In this document: positions 1-5,153 of the stretch, piece by piece
Layout of the letters: every line of letters starts with the position of its first letter
How positions within the stretch are numbered: the first letter of the stretch is position 1
Source of the DNA: RGIG1959 sp051877215
GTDB taxonomy: Bacteria; Bacillota; Clostridia; Oscillospirales; Acutalibacteraceae
Assembly (NCBI GenBank): GCA_051877215.1
Contig: JBJEIR010000061.1
Span: forward strand, 1-18,015
DNA: 18,015 bases
Direction of reading: 5' to 3'
Notes under the pieces: model-generated
What the model was told of the DNA's origin: nothing
Database searches by the model: none
What the model saw: the letters and a program-made list of their open reading frames with translations, nothing else
Translations under genes and position numbers: made by a program

Positions 1-50
1 GCCGACAATACTTGGCCGGAAGCGGCCCGGGAAGATAGGAAGCCGCCAAC
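1..50 (+). rRNA. rrf: 5S ribosomal RNA, 3' end (partial)
   Basis: The window opens inside a 5S rRNA. The stretch ATACTTGGCCGG at 9-20, the helix-IV hairpin GGCCGGAAGCGGCC, the following GGGAAGATAGG and the terminal GCCGCC match the conserved 3' third of clostridial 5S rRNAs. Helix IV can be drawn directly from the sequence. The 5' two thirds lie outside the window, and the exact 3' end (about position 50) is approximate. It is immediately followed by an intrinsic terminator, as expected for the last gene of an rrn operon. The call rests on remembered 5S consensus, not on a covariance search. Confidence 0.85.
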
Positions 51-54
51 ACAC

Positions 55-100
55 AAAAAGCAGTGAATGTTTTCACACATTCGCTGCTTTTTTATTTTTT
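55..100 (+). terminator. Intrinsic terminator of the rRNA operon
   Basis: An 11-bp stem, GCAGTGAATGT (60-70) with ACATTCGCTGC (77-87), has one G-U pair and the 6-nt loop TTTCAC. It is followed by a run of 12 T interrupted by a single A (88-100). An A-run at 55-59 can extend the stem against the T-run. It lies 5-10 nt after the end of the 5S rRNA. Confidence 0.93.
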
Positions 101-163
101 GTGCGTTCTTCGCCTTTTTCTCGTTTTTGCTTTCCTTGATTTTACGCCCTCTCTCTTTTCTGC

Positions 164-193
164 CGTGCCGGCACTACCGCGGCACGCTTTTTT
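164..193 (+). terminator. Second intrinsic terminator downstream of 5S rRNA
   Basis: A perfect 7-bp stem, CGTGCCG (164-170) with CGGCACG (180-186), has a 9-nt loop and is followed by CTTTTTT. A weaker T-rich hairpin follows at 223-249: CGCTT (223-227) with AAGCG (235-239), then GCGCTTTTTT. Together with the terminator at 55-100 this gives tandem rrn termination. The whole 101-250 stretch is pyrimidine-rich and shows no credible gene. Confidence 0.75.
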
Positions 194-252
194 GCTTTGT
201 GCGCCTTGGGGCCTTTTATATTCGCTTTTTTTGCAAGCGGCGCTTTTTTATA

Positions 253-281
253 TTGTGACTTTTTTGTTTATGTGGTATAAA
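253..281 (+). promoter_or_regulatory. Promoter of the NIF3-family gene
   Basis: A -35 hexamer TTGTGA (253-258) lies 17 nt before a -10 hexamer TATAAA (276-281). A TGG immediately upstream of the -10 gives an extended -10 element. Transcription would start near 288, leaving a leader of about 30 nt. This fits the housekeeping sigma-A consensus. Confidence 0.75.
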
Positions 282-319
282 ATAGAGGAAAACCGATATA
301 TAAAAAGGAGAAAAGGGGT

Positions 320-1123
320 ATGACGATGACCGTTCGGGAATTGATTAACGAGCTGAAAAGCTGTGCGCCTCTGCATGAGGCGGTCAGCGATACCTGTGAT
401 ACCGTGAAAGCAGGGAAAACGGATAAGGATCTCACGGGGGTCGGGGTGACCATGTTTGCAACGCCCGAGGTGATCCGCGAGGCGGCGAAGCAGGGACTTA
501 ATTTTTTGATTGTGCATGAACCGCTTTGCTATGACCATATGGACAGCTGCGTTCCCTATGATATCGGGTATGAAAAACATACGCTTCTCGACGAATACGG
601 CATCACGGTTTTTCGATTTCACGATTATGCGCACAGTCTGGACCCGGATTTGATTTTTGAAGGGCAGACATCGCTTATGAAGCTGGCGGGACGCGCGGAA
701 AAAGGACGCTATTACGGGGTCAATCGCTTTGTTTTAGAGGAAGCGATGACGGCGAGAGAGCTTGCAAGACACCTTGAGAACTGTTTTCATATTCGACACA
801 TCCGCATTGCGGGCTGTGCCGACCGCAAGGGGCGCTATCTCTCCTGCTGCTTTGGTTCGCCGGGGCATATCGGAGAAGAGCTTGTGCAAACAGATTTTGT
901 GCTGACCGGAGAGCTGTGCGAGTGGCGCGAGGGCGAGCTCGCCAGGGATTATGCGCAGCTTGGGTATAACAAGGCAGTTTTGGTGCTGGGGCATGTCGGT
1001 TCCGAGCGCGACGGCATGAGATTGCTTGCCGAGCGCCTTGCCCAAAAGCACACGGATTTTTCGGTGCGTTATCTGGAGTGCGGGGAGCTGTATTCCTACA
1101 CGGATGAACCGACAAAGCCCTAA
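320..1123 (+). CDS. NIF3-like dinuclear metal center protein
   Basis: A 267-residue cytosolic protein of the NIF3 / YqfO / YbgI family, whose hexameric toroids bind two metal ions per subunit. The cellular role is unsettled, although some members are annotated as GTP cyclohydrolase type 2. Visible landmarks are GVGVTMFATPEVIREAAKQG (40-59) leading to VHEP (65-68, normally HHP), RFHDYAHS (99-106), TGELCEW (196-202) and GHVGSE (224-229). H66, H101/H105, H225 and E229 are the likely metal ligands. The first His of the usual HHP pair is Val here. The length matches the short form (about 250-270 aa), without the extra insert of long Firmicute YqfO. Start ATG follows AAAGGAG (304-310) with 9-nt spacing. 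It stands alone, not beside trmK or sigA as in Bacillus. Family call is firm; function is not. Confidence 0.85.
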   Translation: MTMTVRELINELKSCAPLHEAVSDTCDTVKAGKTDKDLTGVGVTMFATPEVIREAAKQGLNFLIVHEPLCYDHMDSCVPYDIGYEKHTLLDEYGITVFRFHDYAHSLDPDLIFEGQTSLMKLAGRAEKGRYYGVNRFVLEEAMTARELARHLENCFHIRHIRIAGCADRKGRYLSCCFGSPGHIGEELVQTDFVLTGELCEWREGELARDYAQLGYNKAVLVLGHVGSERDGMRLLAERLAQKHTDFSVRYLECGELYSYTDEPTKP

Positions 1124-1196
1124 AAAAACCGAAGCACACCAAAAACGCCGAATCCGGCAGGCGGCAGGGATGATAAGAAAAATACACTTTATAAAA

Positions 1197-1238
1197 GAAG
1201 GCGTCTGCATATGCACCTATACATACGCAGGCGCTTTC
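1197..1238 (+). terminator. Long hairpin after the NIF3 gene, possible weak terminator
   Basis: A 17-nt arm (1197-1213) pairs with 1222-1238, with two G-U pairs and one A-C mismatch, around an 8-nt loop. It is followed by TATAT, not a true T-run, so termination here is uncertain. The rest of 1124-1424 (301 nt) holds the CAP-gene promoter at its 3' end. I see no gene in it. Confidence 0.45.
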
Positions 1239-1358
1239 TATATGCCGGGATTTCGCTTGACAGCGGGGGAATGTGCTGTTGAATACGGCCTGTGAAGCTG
1301 CTTTGGCGATAAAAGGAGCGTGTTTTGCATATAAAATCGACACTTTTCGCCGCTTTTC

Positions 1359-1387
1359 TTGCATTTCGGACATAGGAATGGTATACT
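1359..1387 (+). promoter_or_regulatory. Promoter of the CAP-domain gene
   Basis: -35 TTGCAT (1359-1364), a 17-nt spacer, and -10 TATACT (1382-1387), with TGG directly before the -10 giving an extended -10. The start codon lies about 37 nt beyond the -10, after the purine-rich GAGGGGGCGG that serves as ribosome binding site. Confidence 0.82.
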
Positions 1388-1424
1388 AAAACTATAGTAA
1401 TACTCTGCAAGAGGGGGCGGCAAC

Positions 1425-2738
1425 ATGAAGCGTGCGGCGAGTTTTTGTTTTTCATTGATCTTGATTCTGTTTATGATGCCGTCCTTTGCCGTATCGGTCA
1501 CTGCGGCGAATACCGCGACGCTGTATTTGGCGGGGACCATGGACTATGATAGGGCATTTGAGGTGCTCACCCTTGTCAATAAGGAGAGAGCTGCCGTCGG
1601 TCTCGGCGCGCTGAAAATGGATGCACAGCTTTTGCCGGCAGCCATGCAGCGTGCGGTGGAATGCCAGGTGTTTTTCGGACATATCCGTCCGAACGGCAGC
1701 AGCGGCCTCGATATTATATCGGATTACGGCGGTTCCCGTTCGGCGACGGGCGAAAATGTCGCTATGGGACAGACAACGGCCTTGGAGGTCATGACGGGCT
1801 GGATGAATTCCGAAGCACACCGTGCCAATATTCTCAACGCTTCGTATACCTATATCGGGGTCGGCTGTTTTTATCAGCCGAATGGGAGGATTGCTTGGGT
1901 GCAGTGCTTCTCAAACGGCACGCACAGCACGGTTTCAAAATCCGGAACGGTGCAGACAGTTGCGGCGGTTTCGGCGGACAGCGACCATATCGGGACACTT
2001 TCCCTTCATCTTTCCCCCGAATCCCTTGTGGTGGGAAAAACCAATGCCGCATCGGTTTCCGTCGTCAACGCCGGGTGGGAACATGCCTCGTTTTATCCCG
2101 AGCAGGAGTCTGTCGTCTATACAACTGACAACAGCAGCATCGCGTCGGTCAGCAGTGCGGGAACGGTGACGGTCGTCGGCGCCGGCACGGTGGTTATCAC
2201 GGCTAAGCTGAAAAATTTCCCGCAGAAAAGTGTATCTTTGACCCTTTCGGCACGCGAGGAGCGGGTCGTTGATTGGACAGCATTGGAAAGTGAACATAAC
2301 TATTCGTCCAACACCGATGAATGGTGGGTTTATACGGCTCCCGGTGCCAATGTCTCTGCGCTGAATATCAGATTTGACGATCGGACAAAGGTAGAGGCCT
2401 CCTATGATTACATTTATATTTATGACGGGGCGGATCGGCTGATCGGAACCTATACGGGTGTGGGCCTTGCCGGAAAAAGGATTCGCATTCCGGGGAAAAC
2501 GATCAAAATCCGCCTGACCTCCGATGAATACACGACCCATTGGGGATTTCGGGTGTCGGAGCTTTCGGAGGAGTATTTTACCCTGTCGGATGCGCTGACG
2601 CTGTACCGCTTTGCGGCGGGGGAGCTGACGCTGACGGAGGATCAGCGGTTTGTTTTTGCGGAAAGCAGCAGCGGGGCGCTCGGCCTTCAAGAGGCACTGA
2701 CATTTTACCGTAGGGTGAGCGGACGCCTGGCGGCGTAA
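1425..2738 (+). CDS. Secreted CAP-domain protein with Big_2, CUB-like and dockerin-like modules
   Basis: A 437-residue exported protein. Residues 1-28 form a signal peptide: KR, a hydrophobic core, and probable cleavage near VTA-A. Residues 42-163 are a CAP/SCP (CYSTM-less, YkwD-like) domain. The cavity tetrad is visible as H86, E110 (in SATGENVAMG), E130 and H132 (in WMNSEAHRANIL). Residues 192-276 look like a Big_2 bacterial Ig fold (SSIASVSSAGTVTVVGAGT). Residues 284-380 are CUB-like, with YDYIYIYDGAD (327-337) and LTSDEYTTHWGFRV (364-377). Residues 383-433 hold two dockerin-like helices, LSDALTLYRFAAG and LQEALTFYRRVSG, without intact calcium loops. The molecular function of bacterial CAP proteins is mostly unknown; extracellular or cell-surface action is inferred. 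It is monocistronic, convergent with nadC. Confidence 0.88.
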   Translation: MKRAASFCFSLILILFMMPSFAVSVTAANTATLYLAGTMDYDRAFEVLTLVNKERAAVGLGALKMDAQLLPAAMQRAVECQVFFGHIRPNGSSGLDIISDYGGSRSATGENVAMGQTTALEVMTGWMNSEAHRANILNASYTYIGVGCFYQPNGRIAWVQCFSNGTHSTVSKSGTVQTVAAVSADSDHIGTLSLHLSPESLVVGKTNAASVSVVNAGWEHASFYPEQESVVYTTDNSSIASVSSAGTVTVVGAGTVVITAKLKNFPQKSVSLTLSAREERVVDWTALESEHNYSSNTDEWWVYTAPGANVSALNIRFDDRTKVEASYDYIYIYDGADRLIGTYTGVGLAGKRIRIPGKTIKIRLTSDEYTTHWGFRVSELSEEYFTLSDALTLYRFAAGELTLTEDQRFVFAESSSGALGLQEALTFYRRVSGRLAA

Positions 2739-2748
2739 ACGCCGTTTT
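2731..2748 (+). terminator. Short hairpin containing the CAP-gene stop codon
   Basis: CGGCG (2731-2735) pairs with CGCCG (2740-2744) around the tetraloop TAAA, whose TAA is the stop codon of the CAP gene. Only four T follow (2745-2748). On its own it is a weak terminator, with a stronger one 25 nt downstream. Confidence 0.4.
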
Positions 2749-2769
2749 CACGAGAGAGGATTTATAAGA

Positions 2770-2815
2770 CAATAAAAGACAGGGCAGCTCAATGTGAACG
2801 GCCCTGTCTTTTGCT
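2770..2815. terminator. Bidirectional intrinsic terminator between the CAP gene and nadC
   Basis: AAAAGACAGGGC (2774-2785) pairs perfectly with GCCCTGTCTTTT (2801-2812) around a 15-nt loop. The A-run on one arm and T-run on the other make it work in both directions. It therefore serves the rightward CAP gene and could also stop leftward nadC transcription. Confidence 0.88.
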
Positions 2816-2896
2816 GTCGGTTTGCAGATACTGTGCCTTTTGCATATCGCGGTCTCAAAAGGGAATTTTGCGGCGTGCGTAAAAAGGTGAAGGGGA

Positions 2897-2924
2897 CTCA
2901 AGCCTGCTCGCATGCAGGCTTGAG
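2897..2924 (-). terminator. Perfect inverted repeat over the nadC stop codon
   Basis: CTCAAGCCTGC (2897-2907) and GCAGGCTTGAG (2914-2924) form an 11-bp perfect stem with a 6-nt loop. It covers the last eight sense codons and the TGA of nadC on the - strand. On that strand the sequence then reads TCCCCTTCACCTTTTTA, so the T-run sits about 10 nt away, not directly after the stem. It could be a terminator or an mRNA 3'-end stabiliser; the role is inferred. Confidence 0.5.
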
Positions 2925-3755
2925 CATTTTCATCGAGATGTCCAATGCTTTGACCGAATGGGTCAGAGCGCCGATGGAGATGATGTCGACGCCGGTTTCG
3001 GCGACGGCGCGCAGCGTGTCGGCTGTGATGCCGCCGCTTGCTTCAAGCAGCGCACGCCCGTCTACAAGCGCTACCGCTTCGCGCATTGTGTCGCAGGACA
3101 TATTGTCGAGCATGATAATGTCCGCGCCTGCGTCGAGCGCCTGCCTGACTTCCTCGAGATTGCGGGTTTCCACCTCCAACCTGACCATGTGGCCGAGGCG
3201 GCTTCTCAGTGCGGCAACCGCTTGCGGAATACCCCCTGCCGCGTCGATGTGGTTGTCCTTGAGCATGGCACCGTCCGAGAGATTGAAACGGTGGTTTTTT
3301 CCGCCGCCCACGGTGACGGCATATTTTTGCAGTGCGCGCAGGCCGGGAAGCGTCTTGCGCGTATCGGTGACGGCGGCGCGTGTGCCGCGCACCTGCTCGA
3401 CGGCTTCGCTTGTGGCGGTCGCAATCCCGGACATATGCTGCAGCAGATTGAGCGCTGTGCGTTCACCCTTGAGCAGTGCGCGGGTGCGGCCGCTGTAAAC
3501 GGCGAGGCGATCCCCTTTTCGGATGCGGTCGCCGTCGCGGAAAAAGAGTTCTGTCTGAAAGCTGTCGTCCAGCAGCTCGAAAACGCGCATGGCCACCTCG
3601 ATACCGCACAGCACGCCGTCTGCCTTGGCGACGAGATATGCGTCGCTGCGCGCATCAGGGGCAATCATATAATCGGTAGTGGTGTCCAAGTAGGAAATAT
3701 CCTCCGCCAACGCACGGCGGATGATGTCGTCGACATAAAAAAGCGGAAGCTGCAT
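2898..3755 (-). CDS. nadC: Nicotinate-nucleotide pyrophosphorylase (quinolinate phosphoribosyltransferase)
   Basis: Converts quinolinate and PRPP to nicotinate mononucleotide, CO2 and pyrophosphate, the last dedicated step of de novo NAD synthesis (EC 2.4.2.19). The 285-residue product has the standard two-part fold. Family signatures are GERTALNLLQHMSGIAT (97-113), DTRKTLPGLR (131-140), GGGKNHRFNLSDG (150-162), LKDNHI (165-170), EVET (194-197), IMLDN (214-218) and EASGGI (238-243), covering the Arg/His/Lys phosphate and carboxylate pocket. I chose the ATG at 3753-3755 because GGTGAT (3760-3765 on this strand) is an exact Shine-Dalgarno match at correct spacing. A GTG at 3762-3764 would add three residues but overlaps that site. 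No nadA or nadB is present nearby, so quinolinate must come from elsewhere in the genome or from uptake. Confidence 0.95.
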   Translation of the reverse strand: MQLPLFYVDDIIRRALAEDISYLDTTTDYMIAPDARSDAYLVAKADGVLCGIEVAMRVFELLDDSFQTELFFRDGDRIRKGDRLAVYSGRTRALLKGERTALNLLQHMSGIATATSEAVEQVRGTRAAVTDTRKTLPGLRALQKYAVTVGGGKNHRFNLSDGAMLKDNHIDAAGGIPQAVAALRSRLGHMVRLEVETRNLEEVRQALDAGADIIMLDNMSCDTMREAVALVDGRALLEASGGITADTLRAVAETGVDIISIGALTHSVKALDISMKMLKPACEQA

Positions 3756-3796
3756 CGTTATCACCGTTTTTCGTTTAAATTTTTAGGTCTGACGCC

Positions 3797-3802
3797 ATTC
3801 TA
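3797..3802 (-). promoter_or_regulatory. Probable nadC promoter, extended -10
   Basis: On the - strand the sequence reads TATGATAGAAT. That is a -10 hexamer TAGAAT (3797-3802) preceded by TGA as an extended -10, 41 nt upstream of the nadC start. No good -35 is present; the 17-nt-spaced position reads TTTCTT. Moderate support only. Confidence 0.5.
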
Positions 3803-3830
3803 TCATATTTTTCGGCAAAAAGAAAGGACT

Positions 3831-3893
3831 TTGTTTATATATGGTTTATATATAAAGGTCTATATATAATATAAGAAATATATAAGAGGAAAT
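3831..3893. repeat. TATATA-rich tract in the nadC-pduL divergent region
   Basis: A 10-nt direct repeat, GTTTATATAT (3833-3842 and 3844-3853), is followed by further TATATA runs to about 3893. The region contains -10-like words on both strands, including TATAAT at 3865-3870, but no convincing paired -35. It may be an upstream activating A/T element, an operator or just low-complexity sequence. No gene is seen in the 313-nt gap between nadC and the PduL gene. Confidence 0.5.
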
Positions 3894-4000
3894 ACAGGCT
3901 GAGAGGAAAACACCTTCGTTTCGGCGGGCGCGGCACACGATCGGTTTAAGGGGATGACACGACAATTTTCTCGAAAAAAGAAGCTTTTACCTGCAAATAC

Positions 4001-4029
4001 TTGCAAAAATGCGAAAATCGTCGTACAAT
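4001..4029 (+). promoter_or_regulatory. Promoter of the PduL-family gene
   Basis: -35 TTGCAA (4001-4006), a spacer of exactly 17 nt, and -10 TACAAT (4024-4029). Transcription would start near 4036. The ribosome binding site GAGGAG (4053-4058) lies 10 nt before the ATG. Confidence 0.82.
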
Positions 4030-4068
4030 AGAGAACAGCAAATTTGACAAACGAGGAGTTGACTGTAT

Positions 4069-4644
4069 ATGGCAAATCAGGTATTGATCGAAACCTCTGC
4101 GCGCCATGTCCATGTGAGCGCCGAGGATCTCGAAACGCTCTTCGGCGCGGGATATGAGCTGACGCCGAAAAAGGAGCTTTCTCAGCCCGGACAGTTTGCG
4201 TGCATGGAGCGGGTGGATGTGGTCGGCCCGAAAAAAACATTGGGCAATGTGTCGATTCTCGGCCCGGTTCGTTCTCAAACGCAGGTCGAGCTGTCGCTGA
4301 CCGATGCGCGCTCTATCGGTGTTGCCGCTCCGATTCGCGAGTCCGGTGATGTCGCGGGAAGCGGCGTATGCAAGCTGGTGGGTCCCGCCGGCGAGGTCGA
4401 GCTGCACGAGGGCGTGATTGCCGCCAAGCGTCATATCCACATGACGCCGGCTGACGCGGAGGCGTTCGGCGTAAAGGATAAGGATGAGGTATGCGTCCGC
4501 GTGGAGAACAACGGCAGAGGGCTTGTGTTCGGAGAAGTGGTCGTGCGCGTGAGCGACAAGTATGCGCTTGCCATGCACATTGACACCGACGAATCAAACG
4601 CCGCCTGTGTCGCACCCGGCACAATGGGTACGGTCATCAAATAA
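4069..4644 (+). CDS. pduL: PduL-family phosphate acyltransferase (phosphotransacylase)
   Basis: Predicted to interconvert acyl-CoA plus phosphate with acyl-phosphate plus CoA (acetyl- or propanoyl-phosphate), feeding acetate/propionate kinase for ATP. The 191-residue product has the two-lobed PduL architecture. The first lobe has SARHVHVS (10-17, Zn ligands H13/H15) and GPVRSQTQVELSLTDAR (65-81). The second has AAKRHIHMTP (118-127, H122/H124), and AMHIDTDESNA (168-178) supplies another metal His, H170. The N-terminus begins directly in the domain and lacks the amphipathic extension that targets microcompartment forms. With no shell genes nearby, the enzyme is likely cytosolic and serves as the housekeeping phosphotransacetylase. 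Acetyl versus propanoyl preference cannot be read from sequence. Single-gene transcription unit. Confidence 0.92.
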   Translation: MANQVLIETSARHVHVSAEDLETLFGAGYELTPKKELSQPGQFACMERVDVVGPKKTLGNVSILGPVRSQTQVELSLTDARSIGVAAPIRESGDVAGSGVCKLVGPAGEVELHEGVIAAKRHIHMTPADAEAFGVKDKDEVCVRVENNGRGLVFGEVVVRVSDKYALAMHIDTDESNAACVAPGTMGTVIK

Positions 4645-4658
4645 AGAAATACAAAGAG

Positions 4659-4701
4659 ATATCCCGTGTAATTGCTTTTTGCATACGCGGGATATTTTTT
4701 T
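4659..4701 (+). terminator. Intrinsic terminator after the PduL gene
   Basis: ATATCCCGTGTA (4659-4670) pairs with TACGCGGGATAT (4684-4695) with one G-U pair. An inner TGC/GCA helix caps a T5 loop, and seven T in a row follow (4695-4701). It separates the PduL gene from the ribosomal promoter about 45 nt downstream. Confidence 0.92.
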
Positions 4702-4713
4702 GCCCAAACCCAC

Positions 4714-4773
4714 GAAAATTTTCTTCAAAAATGCAAAAAAAGGCTTGCTTTTCCGTTTGAAGTATAGTATGAT
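4714..4773 (+). promoter_or_regulatory. Main promoter of the S10-spc ribosomal block
   Basis: -35 TTGCTT (4745-4750), a spacer of exactly 17 nt, and -10 TATGAT (4768-4773). An A/T-rich stretch at 4714-4740 (AAAATTTTCTTCAAAAAT, then an A-run) looks like an UP element for the RNA polymerase alpha subunit, which is typical of very strong promoters. The expected start near 4780 gives rpsJ a leader of about 375 nt. Other promoters inside the block cannot be excluded. Confidence 0.85.
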
Positions 4774-4860
4774 AATTGAGCACGCGTTTGAACAGGGGTG
4801 AAGTATGCCCGTTTTTCCCGCGTGCAGAGACTGCACGATATGCGTTGAAGCGGGAGGTTG

Positions 4861-4883
4861 CGGCCGTTTAACGGTCGGTTTTT
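4861..4883 (+). terminator. Terminator-like hairpin early in the rpsJ leader
   Basis: CGGCCG (4861-4866) pairs with CGGTCG (4872-4877) with one G-U pair around TTTAA. One G and five T (4879-4883) follow. The stem is short, so it could be a pause site or weak attenuator instead of a full terminator. Confidence 0.4.
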
Positions 4884-5033
4884 CCGTGGAGTATGTCCGA
4901 TTTCAAACCGGGCGAACAAATGAAACTGCAAGTGCCGCAAAACACACGCCGTATAATGCGGTTTTGCTTGTAAAAGCAGAGCCGCAATGAGTTGCCGCGG
5001 GGTGTCCGTGTACAAGCAGGACGCACCATTTGC

Positions 5034-5070
5034 ACCGGAAGAAGATCGCTTGAGTCTTTCCGGTTTTTTT
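5034..5070 (+). terminator. Intrinsic terminator (attenuator candidate) upstream of rpsJ
   Basis: ACCGGAA (5034-5040) pairs perfectly with TTCCGGT (5058-5064), extendable by GA/TC past a bulge. T5064 begins a run of seven T (5064-5070). Because it lies between the promoter and rpsJ, it would stop most transcription unless regulated. An alternative helix, CGGTTT (5061-5066) with AAACCG (5075-5080), uses the terminator's 3' arm and could act as the antiterminator. Confidence 0.6.
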
Positions 5071-5153
5071 CGGGAAACCGAAGAAACACCCGGCGGGGTG
5101 TGCAAAAAATGCGTCGCCCGCCAACTCAAATTTTTAAGGAGGCGTTTTTCAAA

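Larger units (their letters stand above)
4780..5153 (+). promoter_or_regulatory. Structured 5' leader of rpsJ, candidate attenuator region
   Basis: This gene-free leader holds, in order: a 6-8-bp helix 4814-4821/4850-4857 enclosing the hairpin GTGCAG/CTGCAC (4822-4836); a G/C hairpin at 4861-4877 followed by T5; a 12-bp hairpin at 4958-4985 capped by a GTAA tetraloop; a bulged hairpin at 5001-5027; and an intrinsic terminator at 5034-5070. The rpsJ ribosome binding site AAGGAGG is at 5136-5142. Ribosomal operons are commonly feedback-regulated through such leaders; in gammaproteobacteria L4 acts on the S10 leader. That precedent does not show which protein, if any, binds here. A 61-codon ORF (4805-4990) with a plausible ribosome binding site also fits inside. 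Confidence 0.6.

Noticed and set aside
63..323. 86-codon hydrophobic open frame between the 5S rRNA and the NIF3 gene
   Set aside because: It starts inside the rrn terminator stem, has no ribosome binding site and owes its Phe/Leu richness to the T-rich tract. The NIF3 promoter and leader lie inside it.
3893..3935. CTGAGA-containing stretch resembling the start of a TPP riboswitch
   Set aside because: The essential second half (the CUGGAUAAUGCCAGC-type core) is absent, and neither flanking gene is a thiamine gene.
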